DNA of 64,000 nucleotides from Geobacillus thermocatenulatus. GTDB lineage: Bacteria; Bacillota; Bacilli; Bacillales; Anoxybacillaceae. Below are positions 54,835-61,731 of this stretch, in pieces; position 1 is the stretch's first letter; each line of letters opens with the position of its first letter. The DNA is taken from contig NZ_NEWK01000002.1 in the NCBI RefSeq assembly GCF_002217655.1, positions 993,164 to 1,057,163 of the forward strand, given 5' to 3'. The notes under the pieces were generated by a model that had not been told where the DNA came from, did no database searches, and saw only the letters and a program-made list of their open reading frames with translations. The position numbers were made by a program, and so were the translations under genes.

Positions 54835-54918
54835 ATGGGATTCAAACGCCAAATCTCAACCGTCCATCAAAACCGAATTCCTTCACTCGGAAATCAGCCT
54901 CTTTCAATCAAGAGATGA
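54835..54918 (+). CDS. Possible 27-aa peptide gene
   Basis: ATG 54835 follows GAAGGAGGGG by 6-8 bases. The frame encodes a basic peptide (MGFKRQISTVHQNRIPSLGN to a KR end) and stops 2 bases before a hairpin. The ribosome site is very good and the unit ends in its own stem. It is divergent from the riboswitch and convergent with asnO. No promoter is convincing and no family was recognised. Confidence 0.4.
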   Translation: MGFKRQISTVHQNRIPSLGNQPLSIKR

Positions 54919-54920
54919 AC

Positions 54921-54951
54921 AAGCGTCCCGACTGAGCCTCGGGACGCTTCA
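54921..54951. terminator. Hairpin between the 27-aa frame and asnO
   Basis: AAGCGTCCCGA and TCGGGACGCTT pair perfectly around 7 bases. T runs are short on both sides. It probably ends asnO transcription and any rightward small transcript. Confidence 0.7.
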
Positions 54952-54959
54952 TTTCCCTG

Positions 54960-56867
54960 CTACACCTCCAAAACAGACGCTGGCCGCTTCTCGCTTTGTG
55001 TGGATGGAGCAAAATCGTACTTCTTTTCCACATAGACTTGATGCCAAATCATAAACGCCAACACCGTCCACAGCTTGCGGCTGTGGTCCGCCTTGTGGCG
55101 GGCATGTTCATCCAGCAGCCGATGGAGCACGTCCTTATGGAACAGATGATCCGTCTCGCTTTCGTGGATGAGCTGTCTCGCCCAGTCATACATTTCGTTT
55201 TTCAGCCAGTGGCGAATCGGCACCGGGAACCCTAATTTTTTTCGGTTTAACACATGATCCGGCACAATGCCCTCGGCCGCTTTACGCAAAATATATTTCG
55301 TCGTGCCGTTGGCTGTTTTCATGTCAGGGGCGATTTGCCTAGCAACCTCAAATACCTTTTTGTCTAAAAAGGGAACGCGCAGCTCAAGCGAATGGGCCAT
55401 CGTCATTTTGTCCGCTTTGACTAAAATATCGCCCCTTAACCATGTATGAAGATCAATATACTGCATCCGGTTGACGGGCGGGTCATGAAGCGTTTCGCGG
55501 TAAAACGGAGCCGTCACCGCCGTATATTCGCACCCTCCTCGGTACGTTTTGAGCAGCGCCGCTTTTTCCTTTTCGCTATAGATTTTGGCATTGCCGACAT
55601 ACCGCTCTTCAAGCGGCGTCGTGCCGCGCTCCAAAAAGCTTTTTCCTTTCATCCCGTCCGGAAGCAGCTTCGCGATCATCCGCAACACCGCTTTTACGAT
55701 GTTTGGCATGCGCGCAAACAGCCGCAGCGACTCTGGTTCGCGGTAAATGTTGTAACCGCCGAACAGCTCGTCCGCCCCTTCGCCGGAAAGCACAACCGTG
55801 ACATGCTTTCTCGCCTCACGAGCGACAAAATAAAGCGGCACAGCCGCAGGATCGGCAAGCGGATCGTCCATATGCCACATGATTTTCGGCAATTCATCGA
55901 TATACTCCTGCGGCGAAATGACGTAGCTGATATTGTCCACCCCAAGCTTCTCCGCCGTTTCTTTTGCGACATCAATTTCGCTGAACCCTGCCCGCTCAAA
56001 TCCGACGGAAAAGGTCTTCAGGTGCGGATGGAATTGTTTCGCGATGGCGACGATGAATGATGAATCAATGCCTCCCGACAAAAACGCGCCGACCGGCACA
56101 TCGCTGCGCATATGGACGCTGACCGAATCAAACAGCGCATCGCGGATTTGCTTGACAAGCTCCTCTTCCGATTGGCGAATGGGGTCGAAGGATGCCTTCC
56201 AATAACGATGAATCGTGAGCGGTTTTCCGACTTGTTTCTTGAGATAATGCCCCGGCTCCAGCTTGTAAATGCCGGCCGACATCGTCAGCGGCTCAGGGAC
56301 ATATTGGAACGTTAAATAATGCTGCAGGGAATCGCCGTTTAGCGACTCCTGTTCCAGAGCAAGCAAGATGCTTTTCTTTTCCGAAGCGAAAAATGTGCGC
56401 CCTCCTTGCTCCGCATAAAAAAACGGCTTAATGCCAAACGGATCCCGCGCCGCAAACACCGTTTTCTCTTGCTTGTCCCAAATGACAAACGCAAACATCC
56501 CGCGCAGTTTTTCGACCGCTTTTTCTTTTTCGGCGCTGTAAAGGGCGACAATCACCTCGGTATCCGAATGCGTCGCAAACGAATATCCTTTCGCCGCCAG
56601 CTCCTCCCGCAATTCAAGATAGTTGTAAATTTCCCCGTTAAAAATGATCCAATATCGATCGTTTTCATAAGACAGCGGCTGATGCCCCGCCTCCAGATCG
56701 ATGATGCTCAGCCGCCGAAAGCCAAAACTCACGTAGTCATCAAAAAAATACCCCTCATCGTCGGGGCCGCGATGGGTAATCAGGCGGTTCATCTCCATCA
56801 ACACTGTTTTCCATGTTTGTTCAATCGCTCTCGGGTGATCATGAATACAACCAATAAAACCGCACAT
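54960..56867 (-). CDS. asnO: Asparagine synthase (glutamine-hydrolysing), AsnO-like
   Basis: This 635-aa enzyme makes asparagine from aspartate, ATP and glutamine. The nucleophile Cys2 follows the start (MCGFIGC), with THRGPDDEGYF and FGFRRLSIIDL in the glutaminase domain (1-~200). The synthetase domain has the P-loop FLSGGIDSSFIVAIAK near residue 260. Cys2 fixes the start at 56867, although the nearest good ribosome site (GGAGGG) is unusually far, ~13 bases. Sequence and length resemble B. subtilis AsnO, linked to sporulation. A related amidotransferase role on cell-surface precursors cannot be excluded. Confidence 0.9.
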   Translation of the reverse strand: MCGFIGCIHDHPRAIEQTWKTVLMEMNRLITHRGPDDEGYFFDDYVSFGFRRLSIIDLEAGHQPLSYENDRYWIIFNGEIYNYLELREELAAKGYSFATHSDTEVIVALYSAEKEKAVEKLRGMFAFVIWDKQEKTVFAARDPFGIKPFFYAEQGGRTFFASEKKSILLALEQESLNGDSLQHYLTFQYVPEPLTMSAGIYKLEPGHYLKKQVGKPLTIHRYWKASFDPIRQSEEELVKQIRDALFDSVSVHMRSDVPVGAFLSGGIDSSFIVAIAKQFHPHLKTFSVGFERAGFSEIDVAKETAEKLGVDNISYVISPQEYIDELPKIMWHMDDPLADPAAVPLYFVAREARKHVTVVLSGEGADELFGGYNIYREPESLRLFARMPNIVKAVLRMIAKLLPDGMKGKSFLERGTTPLEERYVGNAKIYSEKEKAALLKTYRGGCEYTAVTAPFYRETLHDPPVNRMQYIDLHTWLRGDILVKADKMTMAHSLELRVPFLDKKVFEVARQIAPDMKTANGTTKYILRKAAEGIVPDHVLNRKKLGFPVPIRHWLKNEMYDWARQLIHESETDHLFHKDVLHRLLDEHARHKADHSRKLWTVLAFMIWHQVYVEKKYDFAPSTQSEKRPASVLEV

Positions 56868-57017
56868 GGCGATGATTGTCCCTCCACTTGGCTAAGAAGA
56901 ATCCAAAAATTTCACGAAAAACTTTTTGTTAAAAATAAAATGATGGATACAAAGACACTTTTATTCTATCGTACACAACGTCAAGATTCAAAAATAATCT
57001 TTCCCCATTTTTTTGAA

Positions 57018-57146
57018 GGTTGGTGATGTAGTGAAAAAGGATGAAGACTCCATTTATCTTCTCGATTAGAGAACCTTTTCCAAAGGTGCTTTCACTTTTG
57101 AGCCGATGCCGTTGATTTGGGCGCGATACTACATGTTTCACCAACC
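57018..57146 (+). repeat. ~130-bp palindromic-ended element, copy 1
   Basis: The ends GGTTGGTGA and TCACCAACC are inverted repeats, and TGTAGT/ACTACA lies just inside. The centre has a TCTTCTC...GAGAA stem and a CTTTCAC(T)TTTGAGC segment. A diverged copy in opposite orientation is at 59998-60123. The rest of the ~420-base gap 56868-57287 shows no gene. Confidence 0.6.
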
Positions 57147-57287
57147 CTTTAGGGACACTGCTGGCAAGATGTTCAGTTCCCCGTAATTGTAACGATCAAA
57201 TATGGAGAAAGTGTGAATTTCACCATTTTTGCACATAGATTTGCTACTATAAAAACATCCACGTGTTACAAAGGAGTTGAGAATGGC

Positions 57288-58178
57288 TTGTTAGCGTTTA
57301 TCCTTTTTTTGACTTTTCTCATTGTTTCCCTTTGTTTTGTTCTCTTGAGAAAACCTCTAAACGGGAGGATGGACCAACTGTCGCTCGGATTGTATATTTC
57401 CTGTTTCTTGATATTGGCCGCCTCATTATCCTATTATGCAAGTTCGGCCCAGACAGGCGATGCCATCAAAGCCTTCATACAGAACAGAAACAGCAGAGAA
57501 ACCAATCCGTCCACCAGCAATCAAGCAAAGGAGGCGAATCGATCAGCTGCCTCTTCAAAGAAACAAGCGCTAAGGACATCCGTCCTGATTGACGCTCCCC
57601 TTTTGTCTCAGCTTCCGGAACTGCCGAGGGGATGCGAAGTGACCAGCTTGGCCATGCTCTTGAATCATGCGGGCATTCGCGTCGATAAGATGACGTTGGC
57701 GAAACAAATCAAGAAAAATCCTACTCCCTATCAAGTGCGGAATGGCCAAGTGTTTTACGGACACCCAAATGAAGGGTTTGTCGGCGATATGTATACGTTA
57801 TCGAAGCCTGGATACGGCGTGTACCATAAGCCGATCAAGCAGTTGGCTGAGCGGTACTTGCCGAACCAAATCGTCGACTTAACAGGGCAATCGTTTGAGA
57901 ACATCTATACATACTTGGCCAAAGGCACACCAGTTTGGGTGATCACCAACACCACCTTTCGTCCTCTTCCTCCCTCTGCCTTTCGGGAATGGCAAACCCC
58001 GCAAGGCCCGGTCAAAATCACGTACCGGGAACATGCGGTGCTCATTACGGGATATGATGAGCAGTATATTTATTTCAATGATCCATTGACCGCTGTCAAA
58101 AACCAAAAAGCACCGAAACAAGACTTTATCGACGCTTGGGTTCAAATGGGACGGCAGGCGATTACCTACCACCGCTAG
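57288..58178 (+). CDS. C39-like cysteine peptidase family protein (membrane-anchored)
   Basis: This ~296-aa protein has two N-terminal membrane segments ([17 protein letters not shown] and [19 protein letters not shown]), a Ser/Asn/Lys-rich linker, then a peptidase_C39_2 domain. The candidate catalytic Cys is in [18 protein letters not shown], His in [12 protein letters not shown], and Asp in FNDP. It resembles YvpB-like proteins; substrates are unknown and bacteriocin processing is not implied. I suggest TTG 57288, 11 bases after AAAGGAG; a GTG at 57213 is in frame but unsupported. Confidence 0.75.
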   Translation: MLAFILFLTFLIVSLCFVLLRKPLNGRMDQLSLGLYISCFLILAASLSYYASSAQTGDAIKAFIQNRNSRETNPSTSNQAKEANRSAASSKKQALRTSVLIDAPLLSQLPELPRGCEVTSLAMLLNHAGIRVDKMTLAKQIKKNPTPYQVRNGQVFYGHPNEGFVGDMYTLSKPGYGVYHKPIKQLAERYLPNQIVDLTGQSFENIYTYLAKGTPVWVITNTTFRPLPPSAFREWQTPQGPVKITYREHAVLITGYDEQYIYFNDPLTAVKNQKAPKQDFIDAWVQMGRQAITYHR

Positions 58179-58307
58179 ACATCGGTGAATCCGAATCGCT
58201 TGCCTTTTTTTACATTTCATTTGAACGATTTTCTCCATACATTTTGCACATCTATTTTTTATCATATCATTGCATCTCCCACTACAAGCTTAAGGAGGGA
58301 AAATGAC

Positions 58308-59894
58308 ATGAAAAAATGGCTGCTTGGCGCCATTTTCGCAGGAGTAGCAACGATTGGCGCAGCTTGCTCAAATCCATCTTCCATGCAGGGACACGACATG
58401 TCTGGCATGAATATGAAAAAAGAAGATGCTTCCGCAGAAACGAGCAAGCAGCAATTGCCTTTCGCAACCGATACAGAAGTGTTATCTGGGAAAGAGATTC
58501 ACCTTACTGCGAAGGAAGCATTATTACAAATCAACGATCAAGTCAAACTCCCGGTATACACGTATAATGGATCGGTACCCGGTGCGCAAATTCGCGTGAA
58601 GCAAGGGGATAAGGTGAAAATTGTTTTAAAAAATGAATTGCCAGAACCGGTTACGATTCACTGGCACGGCTATCCTGTTCCAAATAACCAAGATGGAGTA
58701 CCGGGTGTCACGATGGACGCCATTCAACCGGGTGAAACGTTTACGTATGAATTTACAGCAACCGTGCCGGGAACGTATTGGTATCATTCCCATCAAAAAA
58801 GCGCCGAACAAGTGGACAAAGGACTGTACGGAACATTAATCGTAGAACCGAAAAATGAAGAAAAAGTCGATCGAGATTACACGCTTGTATTCGATGAATG
58901 GATGAGCGACCCGAACGCAGAAAGCAATATGAACATGAATATGAGCGGCATGGATCATAGTAATATGAATAATGGAAATAGCTCTGATCATCAACAAATG
59001 GATATGAACAGCATGGGGCATAACATGAATATGTACGATATTTTCACGATTAACGGAAAAAGCGGGGCTGCTGTCCAACCGTTAAAAGTGAAAAAAGGCG
59101 AAAAAGTGCGGCTTCGTCTTGTCAATGCAGGGTACATGTCCCACAAGCTTCATTTGCATGGACATGAGTTTAAAATTGTCGCAACAGACGGACAGCCATT
59201 AAAAGATCCGCAACCAATCAAAGATGAACTGTTGAATATCGCTCCGGGTGAGCGCTACGACATTGAGTTTATCGCCAATAACCCGGGTGAATGGCTTCTG
59301 GAATGTCACGGAAATATGAAAGGCACCGATGGCATGAAAGTGAAAATTCAATACGAAGGACAAGCAAACAATACGGACAAAGCGAACGCAAAAGAAAACC
59401 TTCCTGTTGTGGATATGACAACATACGGAAAATATGAAACGGGTCCATTTACGTTAGACCAAAAATATGATGTAGAGTACACAATGGATTTAGGAACCGC
59501 CATGGGCAAAAATGGCATGATCTACACGATTAATGGGAAAACGTATCCTGACACAGCGCCTATTCATGTGAAGACAGGAGATTTAGTAAAAGTCAGAATT
59601 GTGAACAATTCACCAAAAGATGTACATCCGATGCATTTACACGGACATTTCTTCCAAGTGTTAAGCAAAAACGGTAAGCCAGTCACAGGCTCTCCATTGA
59701 TGAAGGATTCGTTAAATGTAAACCCTGGTGAAGAATATGTCGTCGCGTTTAAAGCGGATAATCCGGGAAATTGGATGTTCCATTGCCATGACTTGCACCA
59801 TGCTTCAGCGGGAATGGTCACAGAAGTAAAATATACCGATTACAAATCGGACTATACCCCAGATCCGAATGACACAACGAATAAAGGTGAATAA
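58308..59894 (+). CDS. Multicopper oxidase (copper-resistance type lipoprotein)
   Basis: This 528-aa oxidase starts at ATG 58308 behind AAGGAGGG. A lipobox (GAACS) near residue 20 predicts membrane anchoring outside the cell. All copper sites are present: HWHGYP, YWYHSHQ, HPMHLHGH and the type 1 site FHCHDLHHASAGM. A Met/His/Asn-rich insert around residues 200-245 (MNMNMSGMDHSNMNN) probably gathers Cu(I). Another Met-rich patch (MQGHDMSGMNMK) follows the signal. Oxidation of Cu(I) to Cu(II) as detoxification fits, with copZ-copA 1.6 kb downstream. Confidence 0.92.
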   Translation: MKKWLLGAIFAGVATIGAACSNPSSMQGHDMSGMNMKKEDASAETSKQQLPFATDTEVLSGKEIHLTAKEALLQINDQVKLPVYTYNGSVPGAQIRVKQGDKVKIVLKNELPEPVTIHWHGYPVPNNQDGVPGVTMDAIQPGETFTYEFTATVPGTYWYHSHQKSAEQVDKGLYGTLIVEPKNEEKVDRDYTLVFDEWMSDPNAESNMNMNMSGMDHSNMNNGNSSDHQQMDMNSMGHNMNMYDIFTINGKSGAAVQPLKVKKGEKVRLRLVNAGYMSHKLHLHGHEFKIVATDGQPLKDPQPIKDELLNIAPGERYDIEFIANNPGEWLLECHGNMKGTDGMKVKIQYEGQANNTDKANAKENLPVVDMTTYGKYETGPFTLDQKYDVEYTMDLGTAMGKNGMIYTINGKTYPDTAPIHVKTGDLVKVRIVNNSPKDVHPMHLHGHFFQVLSKNGKPVTGSPLMKDSLNVNPGEEYVVAFKADNPGNWMFHCHDLHHASAGMVTEVKYTDYKSDYTPDPNDTTNKGE

Positions 59895-59899
59895 GAAAG

Positions 59900-59932
59900 A
59901 GGGTGTCCAACATTGTGTGGGCACCCTTTCTC
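59900..59932 (+). terminator. Terminator of the multicopper oxidase gene
   Basis: AGGGTGTCC and GGGCACCCT pair with a 10-base loop, followed by a T-rich run, 6 bases after the stop. Confidence 0.8.
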
Positions 59933-59938
59933 CCTTTC

Positions 59939-59995
59939 TTCACATCATACCCTTGTTCTTCAATCGCTTCTTTCAGTTTTTCTACGCTGACTTTT
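59939..59995 (-). pseudogene. Fragment of a second copZ gene
   Basis: About 55 bases are nearly identical to the 3' end of copZ at 61507-61713 (two or three differences) and encode SVEKLKEAIEEQGYDV on the minus strand. The rest of the gene, including the CxxC metal site, is missing. The fragment abuts repeat copy 2 within 3 bases. Confidence 0.8.
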
Positions 59996-59997
59996 AG

Positions 59998-60123
59998 GAC
60001 TGGTGAAAAACGACCGATTTCGCCGAATCCGTTGCTTTTGGGTGAAAGAGAGTCGTTGAGTTTACAGATCTTCTCAATTTGAGAAGAGTTCGTTTTTCGC
60101 GACTTTTCACTAAATCACCGGTC
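59998..60123 (-). repeat. ~130-bp palindromic-ended element, copy 2 (inverted)
   Basis: Read on the minus strand it begins CCGGTGATTTAGTGAAAA, continues with TCTTCTC...GAGAA and CTTTCACCCAAAAGC, and ends TTTTTCACCAGTC. This follows copy 1 (57018-57146) in order and spacing, with much base divergence. It lies directly downstream of the copZ fragment. Confidence 0.6.
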
Positions 60124-60190
60124 TTCTAGGCCCCCCCTTTTTTTGAATAACGAGCTATCCCCAAACGGCGCATACGGTTTGAATTGAAGT

Positions 60191-61063
60191 CTAACTTTCA
60201 TTTAGCAATCGTTCAACTTGCTGTTTTAATACAGGAATCTTATTTCGAACGACATCCCACACAATTCGATAATTAATGGAGAAATAACTGTGGATCAGCA
60301 TATCCCTCATGCCAGCCATCTTTCTCCATTCGATATATGGGGATGCTTGCCTGATTTCGTCTGGAATGTTTTTCGCTGCTTCTCCAATCACTAATATGTT
60401 TTTAATGACTGCATCTGATACTAAATCATTACTGTAGATGAGCATTTTTAATTACAATAATTTCCATGTTCTAAGAGACAAACAGGATACTCCTTAGGCC
60501 ACATGGAGCTGTTTTTTGATCACATCAATGGGAATATCTTGCTTCGCGGCGTCATCAATGAACTCGACGACGCTGTGGCCTTTCCGCGATCGAAGAAGCT
60601 CCAGTCCAGCGGAAAGGGTTTGTCGGGATTCGGCGATGCTGTACACGCAGGAGAGCAGCACCACCGCCCAATACCGTTTCACCCAGTGATGGACATCGGT
60701 CAACGTTCCCGAAAATCCCTTGGTGGTCAAGGCATCGACAATGTGAACGAGATGCTTCAAGACCGGTTTGGAAAGTTGCAGCGTCAACCCCAAAGTGAAG
60801 AAAAACTTGTCGATTCCTTGGTGATGTGCTAATCTATTCATGGGACATGAACCTCCTTGTGGGTAGTTGGTAGCACATCTATTCTAACCAAGGAGTCCGG
60901 TTCATGTCTCCTTTTTTGTTTGATTGTCAATTTATGTTAGCGAATTTGCTCATCTACAGTCATTATCTAAAAAGTCATCATAAGAAAGCCCTTGGGTGTA
61001 CTTCTCAATTTTCTCTGCAGCAGCCAAAATATCTTGCCAAAAGACGCTAGGATCCCTCTGCAT
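60191..61063 (-). pseudogene. hepT: hepT toxin gene split by ISa copy 2
   Basis: The gene starts at ATG 61063, reads MQRDPSVFWQDILAAAEKIE, and is broken after DDFLDND at 60960. It resumes at 60431 as [20 protein letters not shown] and ends at 60191. Removing 60426-60959 (ISa plus one 6-base duplication) restores an exact 112-codon frame. The HEPN nuclease motif R-x4-H-x-Y is intact in RDMLIHSYF, so the toxin was inactivated by insertion rather than by active-site mutation. The start overlaps the 3' end of mntA by 17 bases, as in HepT-MntA type VII systems. Confidence 0.92.
60432..60959. mobile_element. ISa copy 2, 528-bp internally deleted derivative
   Basis: The ends CTGTAGATGAGCA and TGCTCATCTACAG are perfect inverted repeats. 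The target duplication TCATTA flanks it exactly (60426-60431, 60960-60965). Inside, on the minus strand (60494-60841), a 115-codon frame joins the transposase N-terminus (MNRLAHHQGIDKFFFTLGL...DVHHW) directly to its C-terminus (KRYWAVVLLSCVYSIAESRQ...KKQLHVA). The catalytic middle is deleted in frame, so movement needs a full transposase elsewhere. Confidence 0.93.
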
Positions 61064-61352
61064 ACTTAACACTCCTTAAAATAGTCGGCTTTAATCCTGG
61101 TTTGATATCATCTACAATCACTAAATCCACTGGTTTTTGAAAATGATCTTCCAAACTCAGTTTCAACTCCATATAATGATCAAACGTCACCGCATTATCC
61201 ATAAATTCTACCAACACATCAATGTCACTCGATTCCCTTTGTTCCCCCCGACTGTACGAGCCAAATAACCCGATCCGCTTCACACCATACTTTTTCTTCC
61301 ATAAATCTAAACATTTCGACATTTCATTAAGGATGTCTTGTTGCGATAGCAA
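61047..61352 (-). CDS. mntA: MntA-type nucleotidyltransferase antitoxin
   Basis: This 101-aa minimal nucleotidyltransferase has the active-site signature GSYSRGEQRESSDIDVLVE (GS-x10-DxD) and a third acidic position in PVDLVIVDD. MntA antitoxins silence HepT by adding AMP residues near its HEPN site. The TTG start at 61352 lies 6 bases after AAGGGGGG. The gene is intact, whereas its toxin partner hepT is split by an IS, a tolerable order of loss. Confidence 0.88.
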   Translation of the reverse strand: MLSQQDILNEMSKCLDLWKKKYGVKRIGLFGSYSRGEQRESSDIDVLVEFMDNAVTFDHYMELKLSLEDHFQKPVDLVIVDDIKPGLKPTILRSVKYAEGS

Positions 61353-61464
61353 ATAAATCCCCCCTTTTTTCCGCGCCTGTTATTTTCATTATAACATCCC
61401 GCTTTCCCGATATTCTTCAAGAAGAGAAAAAACTTTCCCCAGCCGAGACCCGCTACGTTCTAGA

Positions 61465-61497
61465 TAAAAAAGTGCCCCGTCATCACTTCGGGGCACC
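61465..61497 (-). terminator. Terminator of the copA-copZ operon
   Basis: GTGCCCCG and CGGGGCAC form an 8-bp stem with a 9-base loop, and TTTTTTATC follows on the minus strand, ~10 bases past the copZ stop. Confidence 0.92.
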
Positions 61498-61506
61498 TTC
61501 CGTAAG

Positions 61507-61713
61507 TTATTTCACATCATACCCTTGCTCTTCAATCGCTTCTTTCAGTTTTTCTACGCTGACCTTTGTTTCATCATACTCCACATCGACCGTACCTTCT
61601 TGCAAATGCACCTCTACACGGCTGACGCCATCCAACGCTTGAAGTGCATTCGTCACAGCCGCTTTGCAATGTCCGCATGTCATGCCTTGCACTTGCAACG
61701 TAATCGTCATCAT
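61507..61713 (-). CDS. copZ: Copper chaperone CopZ
   Basis: This 68-aa heavy-metal-associated domain has the Cu(I) site MTCGHC near residue 10 (GMTCGHCKAAV) and the usual beta-alpha-beta pattern ending EEQGYDVK. It carries copper to CopA in the cytosol. The ATG follows AGGAGG and the gene lies 18 bases downstream of copA, so the two are co-transcribed. A second, mostly deleted copy of its 3' end is at 59939-59995. Confidence 0.95.
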   Translation of the reverse strand: MMTITLQVQGMTCGHCKAAVTNALQALDGVSRVEVHLQEGTVDVEYDETKVSVEKLKEAIEEQGYDVK

Positions 61714-61731
61714 CCATTCCTCCTTAAATGT

